Shown here: positions 11,541 through 21,607 of the stretch, piece after piece
Layout: each line of letters opens with the position of its first letter
How positions within the stretch are numbered: the stretch's first letter is position 1
Assembly: GCF_041146395.1 (NCBI RefSeq)
Contig: NC_091010.1
Location: forward strand, 51,480,001-51,544,000
Length of the DNA stretch: 64,000 nucleotides
DNA from: Eulemur rufifrons
Taxonomy: Eukaryota > Chordata > Mammalia > Primates > Lemuridae
Direction of reading: 5' to 3'
Notes under the pieces: generated by a model
What the model saw: the letters and a program-made list of their open reading frames with translations, nothing else
What the model was told of the DNA's origin: nothing
Databases searched by the model: none
Program-made: the position numbers and the translations under genes

Positions 11541-11940
11541 CTGAGACAATCTTATTACAAGACGTTTATTTGAAGAAGTGAAACAAGGTAGAGAAATAAT
11601 CCAAAGAAAAGTGTGTGCATCACCAAGCCAATTTCCAATGTGGACAATGGGAGTTTACTAGAGAGCTCTGTGAGACAGTGTAGAAGATGCACTGGGATCA
11701 AAATCAGTCATTGTTTAAGGGCTATTGTCAGAGGTGTTAATCCCCGGACTTCCAGCCTGCTATGTGTGTGTAACTGTGTTTATATGCATGTGTGTGTTTT
11801 GGGAGCAGAGTGTTGAAGTAGCTCCAGTAGTCAGAAGAAGCCGTAATGCAAAAGATAGAAACATTGAAAACCATGTGGTTATGACTGAAATACCAAGAGC
11901 TTCTTCTCTACCCTGTAACACAGATAATCAAATTTCAAGT
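11541..11940. other. Unidentified segment between two parts of one L1M
   Basis: L1M ORF2 sequence stops near 11540 and resumes near 11945 ('caagaatatgcatagcggct'). The 400 bases between do not look like L1 to me and include a TG-rich patch (11764-11800). Either another old element inserted here or the L1M is locally unrecognisable. Two short overlapping frames (11613-11816, 11725-11979) have no recognisable content. Confidence 0.4.
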
Positions 11941-12411
11941 ATATATCTAACAAAAATGCAAACGTGTACTAAAAAATGAACAAGAATATGCATAGCGGCT
12001 TTAATTTTAACAGCCCCAAACTGGGAAAAAACACAAATGTCTGTAATGATAGTCTAGATAAATATAATGTATTATTTTATAATAAAATATAAACAATGAG
12101 AACAAATGTCCTGCACAACAAAGTGGATGAAACACAATTATCACATGGAGAGGAAATACCAGATACGGAAGAATACATATTGTAGGCCCCATTTATATAC
12201 AGTCAAAATCACACAAAACTCATTTTTGTGTTAGAGGTCAGGATAGTAGTAGTTACCTTAAGGAAAGCAGTATGTGTAGTGACTAGTCCGGGACACCAGG
12301 TACTACTCTGCAGAGTGTGGAATGTTCTAGGTCTTGATTAGGGTGGTGGTTATATGAGTGTGTTCTCTTTGTGAAAGTCCATCGAATTATATACTTATGT
12401 TTTACAGCCTT
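11941..12411 (+). mobile_element. Old L1M 3' end
   Basis: The tail continues the L1M: 'caagaatatgcatagcggct', 'caacaaagtggatgaaacac', 'gaatgttctaggtcttgatt' and 'gggtggtggttatatgagtg' follow the L1M ORF2-end/3' UTR order. It ends at the ERV LTR target site. Confidence 0.8.
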
Positions 12412-12415
12412 TCCA

Positions 12416-12923
12416 TGTAACAGCGGAAAGGAAGCTTAAAATAACTAGCTCCATTTTGCTTCTGACCCCCGTGGTAATATCCTTTAGGTTAAGTCTCTGC
12501 TTAGCTCTGCACATAGGCTAGAAGAAAGATGACTACTGTGCCTTTTCCTGAACTAACTCCCAGGAGATAAGGAAAGCATACATAGGAGTGACAATGCTAA
12601 GTTAAAGATTTTTAGGGACATCCTGACCTTCATTCTCCAAAGGTAACTGACCAAGAGCAAAGAAGTTTCAGAACCTCCTCTGACCCTCATACATGCTCGG
12701 GTGTTGGTGGTCTTTGGTTATCTCTTGTAACCCTTCCCCTTCCCTTAAGAGGAAAAGGAGTCTGAATGTCATACCATCATAAGATGTTTTTTTGGGACAT
12801 TAGTCCACCATTGTCTGGGTTTTCTGGCTTTCTGAATAAAAGTCACTTTCCTTGCCCTGACACCTTGCCTCTCAATTTATTGGATATCTTGTGGCGAGTG
12901 GTATGAGCTTGACCTCAGTTATA
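12416..12923 (+). mobile_element. Solo LTR of a class I (gamma-like) endogenous retrovirus
   Basis: About 508 bp. It starts TGTAACAG and ends at 'ctcagttata', where the usual final CA has probably mutated to TA. The 4-bp sequence tcca flanks it at 12412-12415 and 12924-12927, the duplication length expected for ERV1. A polyadenylation signal AATAAA (12835-12840) lies inside 'ctttctgaataaaagtcac', followed by 'ccttgccctgacacc', a U5 type common to ERV1 LTRs. There is no internal retroviral sequence on either side, so this is what recombination between two LTRs leaves. It sits at the end of an older L1M. The subfamily was not determined. Confidence 0.8.
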
Positions 12924-12927
12924 TCCA

Positions 12928-15480
12928 TATTTTTTGTTATTTTCCAATAACAAGTCTCTTTTAACAAATATAAACATCAGCCATTTAAGAACTAATGGCA
13001 ATATTGATTCCACATTCCTTGAGAAGGAGAAATTCTGACTTTGCCAGTAAGTTAATGCTGCATCCTTTAATTACATTTTAGGCAATTCCACTGGAAGGTA
13101 CTAGGGAATTCAGCACCTCTGTCTGTGATTAGATGTGAATACTCTGGAGATACGACTAGGACATGCCAAATGTTAAATCTTCATTATCATATGTTCTCTT
13201 TTACAAGTTCCTAGCTTCAGCTCTATTTTTATATTTCCTTTAACAGTTCCATAGTTCTCAGCAACTATGGCTGGTTTTTGTGAAATCCGTCTCATTATGA
13301 GACCAAAAGAAAATGTCTTTGTTTCTTCTGATCAGCTCAGTTCTTAGGAATCTTTTGTGCAAATAACACCCCCCACATACCCTTTTTAAACATGTTAAAC
13401 CTTTACAGAGATACTGATCTCTAGGCAGGTATAGCTGCTTTTCTCTGTGCTTTTACAGAAGCATAATATATGTTTTGTCCACTACCTTATGAAATGATAT
13501 GTCCTTCATTATCCTTCTGAGAGCAACCCTAGACATGGTAAGCAGAGTCATCTGGGTTCAAATATAAATGGAGACAGAGTTTAAGTATTTTTAGAAGTGT
13601 AGTCAAAGCCAACAGGAGCTGTTTTAGAAATGCAAATGAGAATTGCATTGCCAGAGGCAGATGTTGTAAGAAAAAACAGCATGGGTATGTAGCATGATAC
13701 CCTGCCAGAGGTTACATTTGAGACTTTTCTCTTTTCTGGGAGAGATGTAGTGGAAAACTTCCTTAGGATTAGTAAAGGTATCCTTTCATCACATTGTCCA
13801 ACTCCTTGAGTTTATAGAGAGGTGCATAACAATTACACACAGAACTGTCAGTCATCCTACAGTCAAGTAAGTATAGATTTCCATATTCTTTCCAGAACAG
13901 AATACAACAGGAGCCAGAGAGGTATAAAAGGGAATAAGCAAAGTAGGATAAAGCCACAGATGAGAGAAGATGAACTGAAATCGGTTTGGACGAGTGGTAA
14001 CAGAAGAACAAAGAAAGAGTGGAGATCCATAAAAATTATTTGTCTTTAGCCAAATAGAAAAGTAAGCATTGAAAAGCATAGATAGACATCAATGAAATCT
14101 ATATAAAACTGCTTAGTATTTAATCCTGCACAATCTACCTGAAGGACATAAATGTCTGTGCAATTGCTGTAGCTCTATGGTCTGTATCCCAACACAAGCT
14201 AATGAGTGACATTGTTGAACACAAAATTATCTGTTTGTTCTAAATGCTGGGAATTGATATATAAGAGAGAAAATTAATTCCATTGAGGAGACATGGAGAG
14301 AATGGGATGGGGGTGGGAAGAAGTTTGGCATCAGGGGGTTAATTTTAATGGAGATTCACAGATTTTTCATCTATGTTTTCACTTATTTTAGGACATTTAA
14401 GTATGCAGCAATATCTCTTCTTCCATTCTGACTCAACCCCACTTTAAACTTCTGTTTTAAAAGAAAAAGAGAAAGCGAAAGGAAACTTTTGCAACAGAGA
14501 TGAGAGTTGAACATTTATAAAAAATAAATAAGGTTAAAAGTAATTTGGGGGCAAGTGGATCAATAAAAGGAAAGATATCTTTCAGTTCTTCCACGGGGCA
14601 ATGTTGGATGCTGTCAACTCTGGTGATGATAAGAAACTGACTCAAAAGCCTTGATGGTTTTCTAAGTTTAATTGTCCTCTCAGACCAACTAAACTTCAGA
14701 CAGGTTTCTTCTTAACTATAAGCCCCTAACTTCTTCTGCTTAGACCATTCACTTTAGAAAACATGCTATTGTAAGTTCTTCCGCTGTTCCTTTGAGATGT
14801 AAATCTTCTACAGACTAAGAATAGCTTTCTAAAGGACCGGAGAGACATTCATTTGAAATGCAGGCATCAAGAACAATGTCACCTCTAACTCCCGGGCTCT
14901 GTGGGAGGATGGGTGATTCACTTTGATGACTATCCGTTAGCAAACCCGATGGCCTAATCTCATAGACAATCTCCCTTCTAATGGCCTTTGGTACTTTACC
15001 ACTAGCTTTTTATTTCAGCAGAGTTGAGTCCAGCCTCTCTCCTCTGTTGCAATAGTCTTGAATTAAGTCTTCCTTGCTTTTTTTAACCAAACTGCTATCA
15101 AACTAGCAAAATGTTGATTTTAGTGTGAGTGCATGTGAAGAAGGCAATGATTTTTACAAATCATGCAGTTGCAGTTTATACGGATATTGGAGAGTCCCTC
15201 CTTTCCCCCTTAAGACAACGGCAGCCAGCAGTATTTAGCAACTCCTGTAGTTTCAACACGGGAATTCCCTAAAGGTCTGGCCAGGGATCTGGCTAGACTT
15301 AATACTTCTGATCTAAAAAAAAAAATGAACTAAAAGAAGGAGAAAAATGTATATAACTAAGGCAGATGGAGAGCTAATTCTGCAAAGGCCTTTTGATTCT
15401 ATAAATGGAACCAGTTTCAGAAGTTGATTCTGAAGGAAATCAAAATATTTTACCCCAAAATATATTTCTTTGACATATTT
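12928..15480. other. No recognisable gene or repeat
   Basis: Long AT-rich stretch without repeats I know. Frames of 60-80 codons at 13769-14079 overlap on both strands and show no domain. An A-rich run is at 15315-15325. Confidence 0.5.
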
Positions 15481-15960
15481 TGAGATGGCTGTTCAGAGAG
15501 CCAGCAAACAGAAGTAACCCTGCACAGCTGTCTTTTGTGGGGAGATTTGATCTGTAGAGAATCTACCTTGTTGCAGCCAAGTTTTCTCTGAGGCTCCCTT
15601 GTCTGGATCCAGGAAAGATTAACTGAGAGCCTGACACCTCTAAAAGTCTGAAAGAAACCCGTACCATCTATTCTTTCTGAGGGCTGCTGCCTGTGAGGTT
15701 TTATTTACATACCAAGAGCACCTTTGCTAGCCAGACCTCCTCTTCTCCCCCTCTCATAACCTGTTTGGCCAAAATTCTTTCCCTACCCTCAAGATGGTGT
15801 ATAAGCTTCTGAACCCCATTGGGGGTGTGGGTAATCACTCTGTGGTTCTCCCCCGTGTGCACATTAATAAATTCCTGTGCCTTTTCCCCAACTAATCTGC
15901 CTTTTGTGAGTCGATTTTTCAATGAAACTTCAGCAGGATAAGGGGTTGTTTTCCTTGTAC
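15481..15960 (+). mobile_element. Old endogenous retrovirus LTR, sense
   Basis: The promoter and polyadenylation layout of an LTR is visible. TATAAG at 15800-15805 is followed 66 bases later by AATAAA (15866-15871) and then a pyrimidine-rich stretch ending 'gagtcgatttttcaatgaaa'. The last part resembles 47200-47270 in this window ('taatctgcccttttttggtt', 'gatttttcagctgaactg'), suggesting related LTR families. The 5' edge near 'tgagatggctgttcagagag' is tentative. Class and subfamily were not settled, and there is no coding sequence. Confidence 0.6.
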
Positions 15961-16024
15961 CTTCTAGTTCTTACCAGAAATTCAAACTTTTTCTCTGCTC
16001 TTGGCAGCAGTATTAATAGCTTGT

Positions 16025-16050
16025 CTTCTGATTACATCTTCTGATTACAT
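16025..16050 (+). repeat. 13-bp tandem duplication
   Basis: Two exact adjacent copies of 'cttctgattacat'. A small local duplication of the kind left by replication slippage. Confidence 0.9.
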
Positions 16051-16129
16051 GTATGTGGAAAGAAGTGAGTCTCCAACCTCACCTTGGCTTCCTTCATAAC
16101 TTGGAGTTCAGCCTTAATCTGCCCCTTGC

Positions 16130-16253
16130 TTATATTAAGAATTCTCCTATGAGATAGTAAGCCCAATGAGCACGAACTTGGCGTTTGTTTTGTTCATAGT
16201 GCCTAGCATGTAATATACACTTAATGAATATTTGTTGAATAAATGAATGGATT
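16130..16253 (+). mobile_element. LINE-2 3' end
   Basis: Sense L2 tail: 'agtaagcccaatgagcacga', 'catagtgcctagcatgtaat' and the terminal 'gaatatttgttgaataaatg'. An ancient fragment. Confidence 0.8.
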
Positions 16254-17221
16254 CCAAAGTTGGATATTCTCAAATTTGCTTTATGGCTTTGTCATTGGCT
16301 AGCATAAAGGTCAATTCCCTAAATTTTCCATTGTTTAAAGTATTTTACTTTAGAAATGTACTTCCTGGGGTTTAAATGAGCTACTATTTACTCATTCAGA
16401 TAAGAGGCTATTTGTTTGACTTATCTTTTCAGTAGAGGGTTGGGGATTTGTTCCAAGTCATCAATTTTCTTCTCTTCCCCAATTCATTGTAGTTAAAGGC
16501 CAAGCTAAGGAAAAAAAGAGTCTTTTAAGATTGATAATACAACTTTTATCGGTAGAAGAGAGAAAGGTAAAGGATCCATGCAGGGATTGAACTCATTATG
16601 ACCACTGAACCTCTAATGAAATAAAGCATTTAAATCACGGTATTTACTAGTCTGGCTTTTTTATCTCTTGTGATGGAGAATGCCATTACTATGTAAAAAT
16701 ACATATACTACACAGAAAATCCCATCGCATTGTGCTATGCCATGTTGCATTGTTGTACCAGTGGGATTGTGTTAACTAGGAGTACCAGAAAGCTCCACTG
16801 CGGTGATTAAGCAATAACAGGTATTTGTCACACATAACAAGAAGTCTAGAAGTGGGTAAGCCATCTAGTGTTGCTGCAATGGCTTAGGGATGTCATCATA
16901 TGTCTTCTTGGCCTTTCTTGGTATGATGACTTTTGTCCTCCTTCTACCCAAGCCAGTCATATCTATTTGTTTTAGTAACTAAGAAAAACCTTTCCTGAAT
17001 GCCCCACCCAGGAAACTTCAATGGGCCACTCCTACCCTAATCACAGGCCAACTGTTAGGACAGCAGAAGGCTAGATTAGAGCATCATGGTTTATTTCCCG
17101 GAACTGTGAGCAAGTGCTACCCCCTGAGATCAGGGATCTCTGCCACCTGAATAAATCTGGATTTTGTTAGAAGAGACAAACGGGAGTGTGGAGATTTGCA
17201 CCTGGTCTAAGCAGCTGATAT
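16254..17221. other. Unassigned; possible old repeat at about 16770-17165
   Basis: The second half ('ggtatttgtcacacataaca', 'agaagtctagaagtgggtaa') has the feel of an old minus-strand LTR or DNA-element remnant, but I could not name it. The first half shows nothing recognisable. Confidence 0.35.
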
Positions 17222-17818
17222 TGTTAGATCTGGTTCCCCTTGGCCCCAGGAACAGAGAGGCAGAGTCACTGAGGCTGCAAAAAGGCAAAGGAGTTTATTA
17301 ACTAGCCCCGGGCCAGGGTCCAAACTCCAGAGCACCAACGCAGTGGCCTCTCCAGGAACTAGGACCCCACCCTGCAGTAAACGCCAGTTGTAGTTAACAT
17401 CATCCAGGGGAAGAGGAGGGTCTCCGACGGGGGAGGGGGGGCTGTTGTTGCATACCTTCTAGTTTTTGGTTACAAGCGATACTGGGAACACACGCCCTGC
17501 ACAAGCCGTTCATGCGCTGATCATGTCTTGCTCTTCTTATCTACTTAGTTGGTTGGAAGGCACCTGGACTCTCCAGTCCTTTATCAGGAAATAACTTGTG
17601 GTTACCTCCCCGGGGCTTTGTTTTCCTTTACTTTAGTGAAGCCTGCCATGGCTCCACTTACACTAAGTATCAAGCCAGCAAGCCATATATACAGAAGCAG
17701 AACTAGGCTTCTCACATCCAGGAATCCTAGCCTATCATGGAGTTACCTTTGTTCTTATCTCTGTTTTTCATTCTGATTAACTATATTTATTAAACAACTA
17801 AAAGCAAGCATAGTCACA
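17222..17818 (-). mobile_element. Endogenous retrovirus LTR, minus strand
   Basis: Read on the minus strand, the right end has TTAATAAACTCCTTTGCC with the polyadenylation signal AATAAA (complement of 17294-17299). A U5-like stretch follows and ends GATCTAACA at 17222. Upstream there is a candidate TATA box (complement of 17684-17692). On the plus strand the block starts tgttagatctggttcccc. The left boundary of the LTR (near 17818, '...agtcaca') is uncertain, because no clean target-site duplication was found. It is richer in G, C and CpG than its surroundings, which suggests a younger age than the other LTRs here. There is no internal retroviral sequence. Confidence 0.6.
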
Positions 17819-17931
17819 GAAGCGAATAGCATCAGTTAGAATCAAAGAGAGCACACATTTTCCTACTATCAATTTCTGTTCTTCAATATTGTCTACCACA
17901 TCTTGTCTTTCATAACCATTTTCCTTCCATT

Positions 17932-18060
17932 TTGCCAATGAAGAAACTGAGCAGTAACAGTTTCAGTAATTTGTCCAAGATCTTATAGCTACAAAGGAGC
18001 AGAGTCTGGACTTGCACACTAACACATCATCTCTTAAGCCCAGCACTTTTCCATGTTGAT
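17932..18060 (-). mobile_element. MIR SINE fragment
   Basis: Minus-strand MIR: 'tgaagaaactgagcagtaac', 'gtaatttgtccaagatctta' and 'gagcagagtctggacttgca' match the complement of the MIR core ('cctcagtttcctcat... gggcaagttacttaa'). Confidence 0.8.
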
Positions 18061-18930
18061 TAATCTTATTCTAAATGCTATTTGTGGTTTCATAAAATTG
18101 GCACAATACTCAAGGTAATTATTTGTTACATGATTTTAGGAAGAGTGCTATTTATAACAGAGAAGTTTACATGCTGCCAAACTGATTTTGATTTCTGAAG
18201 CATCTAATGGAGATTTTTAAGAGTCGTTAAATATGAAGCTTTCCTTCTTGTTAGTTTCAAGTGTTGGAGAATCTCATGCACATCATATATCTGTTGACTT
18301 AAATTGAATTCTGCAAACCTGTATGGACTGCCCACCATAAGTCAGAAACCACAAAGTTGGAGCTGGATGATAAACATGCTCTAGCCAGGATACAGGCTCA
18401 TAAATGAATAATGATAATTATAACACAATAAATGTTATCACAAGGAAATCTACTATTACACTCAGTCTGACAGATTAGCCTAACACTAACTATGGGTGTC
18501 TGGGAACACTATGTGGGGGAGGCGATTGAATTGAGCTTTGAAAGAAAAAACGTACAAAACATATTAGAATCTGTAAAAGTGATCAAGTCTGTAGAAGCAG
18601 AACCTTGAGAAATTGGAAGTTGTAACAGGTTTAGATAGATACTGTTATAAAGCATAGGTATATTGAGTTCACAATTGAAAATTGGTGTAAATGGCAAGAT
18701 CTACAATGAGTCTTTTGCTTTACAGGAGAATTACTCAAACATGAATTACTGTCAGTATCAAAACTGGGTACTGAAACACAAGGTTTAAAATTCTAAGCTT
18801 TGAATGCAAAATGTGCAACTTGATCAGCTTTCACTTAGCTTGTGAAAGGAGTTTGAGAACTAATGCATTATAAACTCATACAAATGTAATGGGCTCTAGG
18901 AATATGTTGGATTTTGTGAGCACCAATACC
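18061..18930. other. No recognisable feature
   Basis: AT-rich, unassigned. A weak L2-like patch may exist near 18370-18540, but I cannot support it. Confidence 0.4.
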
Positions 18931-19105
18931 TTTATGTGATCATCAAAATCTAATGCAATAGATAGATGGCTAGATATGTGATAAAGCAAATATAACGAAA
19001 TGTCAATTGCAGAATCTACATGACGGGTATGCGAGTGTTCATTATACAGTTCTTTCAAATTTTATGTTTGAAAATTTTCACAATACAGTATTGAGAAATA
19101 AAAAC
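18930..19105 (+). mobile_element. Probable L1M 3' end
   Basis: 'gataaagcaaatataacgaa', 'gaatctacatgacgggtatg' and 'ttatgtttgaaaattttcac' follow the order of an old L1 3' UTR that ends in a TTTGAAAATTTTCATAATAAA-like motif. Confidence 0.5.
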
Positions 19106-20027
19106 AAAGCAATAAGTCTCCTTGGGAAGGCCGTCAAATACCAGGACACCTAGCTTACTCATGTAGCTTTTGCATGTGTGCAAAGCTAATTGTTTTTCTC
19201 TATCTAGGGCTATAGGTCAAAACACTTGGCTTAGGTTTCAACTAATCAAATAATCCAATCCTTTAGCCATGGTTATTGGTTCAAGTAAGAGCATGTACAC
19301 AAAGATGGGCTATTAAGAGTTAGGTTTGTTGATGTCTTAAGGGAAAGGAAATTTCCTTAACCTTTTGAGAATTTCTGAAACCATCTGGTCTTTCTCTTGG
19401 CTTGTAGATGAAGACAATGATACTTACAGGAATTGTTGAAAACCATTTTATTGTAACCATAGGAAGCCTGGCGGAAAAAAAGTAGGCCTTTATTGCAGCC
19501 ACTGAAGAGCTACTAAATCAAATTGTCCTCATACCTTATCTTTCCAGTTATACATACAAATAAATCCTTTCATTTAATCCAGTGTGCATTTCACGGAATG
19601 TATCTTTTTACAGATTTCATATGTGAAAAACACAAAATTCATAGTAAGAAGAAAAATAATGACATTGAAATTTTACAAGGTAGTATATTAATATTCATGC
19701 ATTCTAATGCTTTCAAAAGGGTAGGTCTTCAACTTTAAGAAATAGCCATACATAAAGTGAGTAATTCCAAGTGAATATTGTTTATCAATAAGCACTTTTC
19801 AAGCTTAGTGTATGTAGCTGTAATTTTTTCAAATTTTCTAAAATGTTTTTCTAATGGCTACCACTAATGTTGAAAACAAAATAGGTAATCATAGTTTATT
19901 TCAGAAGACTACTGAACTTTCTTCTGGTCATACGCAACCACATGTTCATACATATATACACATTTATATGCACACACATGTATGTACACATGTGTATATA
20001 CAATAATGCAATATAAAATATATGTAT
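19106..20027. other. No gene; alternating purine-pyrimidine tract at its end
   Basis: Nothing recognised up to 19930. Between about 19943 and 20010 an imperfect CA/TA/TG alternating run ('catacatatatacacattta', 'cacacacatgtatgtacaca') occurs just before the MLT1. Confidence 0.5.
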
Positions 20028-20348
20028 TTTTATTTTATTATAGTTCTGGAGGCTGGTAGTCCAAGATCAAGGTGGCAAAATTTGGTTTCTGGTGAGGCCT
20101 CTTTTCATGGCTTGCAGACAGCTGCCTTCTCGCTGAGTCCTCTTTCCCCTATTAGTGTACAGAGAGAAAGTTCTCTGGTGTCTCTTCCTCTTCTTATAAG
20201 AACACCAGTCCTATTGGATTAGGACCTCAGTCATATGATTTCATCTAACCTAATTACATCTTTGAAGGCCCTATCTCTGAATACAGTCACACTGGGGGTG
20301 AGGATTTCAACATATTAATTTTGGGAAGATATAATTCTGTCCATAACA
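20028..20348 (-). mobile_element. MLT1 LTR (MaLR), minus strand
   Basis: Antisense MLT1: 'agttctggaggctggtagtc', 'ttcttataagaacaccagtc', 'ggccctatctctgaatacag' and the terminal 'ttctgtccataaca', which is the complement of the TGTTATGGACxGAA start. Its 3' part is cut off at the left edge inside the polyadenylation region. It belongs to an old ERVL-MaLR family and has no coding capacity. Confidence 0.88.
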
Positions 20349-20384
20349 TATGTATGCATACATCTGCACGTGCACATATACCCC

Positions 20385-20387
<3 letters not shown>

Positions 20388-20418
<31 letters not shown>
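20388..20418 (+). repeat. (CA)n microsatellite
   Basis: About 15 uninterrupted CA units just downstream of the minus-strand MLT1. Confidence 0.95.
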
Positions 20419-20419
<1 letters not shown>

Positions 20420-21150
20420 TTCTATCCTCAACCTTGGTAAATATGTAACCTTTGAAGCTAAACATTGCAAAAGATGAGTGAACCTTGTGGATACTTATTC
20501 CTCTATGTGTTCCCTCTCCCCTACCCCTATATTCCACCTACACACCAGGAAAATAACTGAAAAACACTTAATAGGCAATTACTGCATCATGGATAGGGTT
20601 ACCAGATCTAGCAAGAAACAAGATAAGATGCCATTTAAATTTTAAATTTATATAAACAAATATTGCATAGGATATCCTGAAGGACTATTGATTATCTGAA
20701 ATTCAAGTATTAATATAACTGAGCATCCTGTATATTTCTGACAATGCTAATCATAGATTAGGATTTTTTGTTGTTAGTGTTGGAAGGGGCGTCATTTTAC
20801 ACTTGTGTTCAGGAACATGTACAAGTTTTGATCCCGCTCAACCCATCTAGATCACGTGTCCTGGCCAATTGTGGTTGAGACTGGTTGCTGAGTCTATTGA
20901 ATTATATTCCTGCTTCATGTTGAATATCATCAATGTCAAATTATGTTTTTAGTGTGGCATCAGATGGGTGGCTGTATGACAGGATGTGAGCACCAGGCAA
21001 GAGAAGATGCAGATTCTGCTTTTAATAAGTATAACTTTGCAGAAACATCTTGACAGCAGCACATGTTTACTGCAGAGACCTCTCTGAGGGCCTTAGGTAT
21101 ATGCTGCAATGGCAGTTGATGTATTTGTATTGTTGATTTTCTATAAAGGT
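20419..21150. other. Mostly unassigned; possible MITE-like remnant at 20594-20765
   Basis: 'atagggttaccagatctagc' and 'tgattatctgaaattcaagt ... ctgagcatcctgtatatttc' recall a palindromic non-autonomous DNA element in which arms of this type face each other. The arms here are too decayed to prove. The remainder is unrecognised. Confidence 0.35.
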
Positions 21151-21607
21151 TGTAGTGTAGTTGAATTGTATACTTGCTCCCCAAAAAGATATGTTGAGAT
21201 CCTAATCTCTGGTACCTCAGAAGATGGCTTTGTTTGGAAACAGGGTCTTTGCAGATGTGATAAGTTACCTTGTGGTAAGTCATATTGGAGTAGGGTGGGC
21301 CCCTAATCCAATGTGACTGGTGTCCACATAGGAAGTCAGAGACACACAGGGAGAATGTCATGTGATGACAAAGACAAAGACTGGAGTTATGCAGCTGCAA
21401 GCCAAGAAACACCAAAGGTTGCCAGAAAACCGGCAGAAACGAGGAAGACACAAAGAAGAGTTCCCCATTTCCTTCAAGAGAACATGATCATGCCAGCACC
21501 TTGATTTTGGACTTCTAGTTTCCAGAACTGTAAGACAATAAATTTCTTTTGTTTTAAGTTTCCCAGTTTGTGTCATTTCATCACAGCAGTCCTAGGAAAC
21601 TAATTCA
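21151..21607 (+). mobile_element. MLT1 LTR (MaLR), sense
   Basis: About 457 bp and apparently near full length. Phrases in order are 'gttgaattgtatacttgctc', 'aaaagatatgttgagatcct', 'gggcccctaatccaatgtga', 'caccttgattttggacttct', 'aataaatttcttttgtttta' (polyadenylation signal) and the end 'ctaggaaactaattca'. The 163-codon minus-strand frame at 20960-21451 is an accident of this repeat. No neighbouring internal region, so it is a solo LTR. Confidence 0.9.

Noticed and set aside
20594..20765. Possible palindromic MITE
   Set aside because: The two arms share only short, imperfect similarity and no target-site duplication was found. Kept only as a note in the interval entry.
20960..21451. 163-codon minus-strand open frame, the longest in the window
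   Set aside because: It runs antisense through an MLT1 LTR and its upstream flank, with no recognised domain. Long chance frames are expected there.
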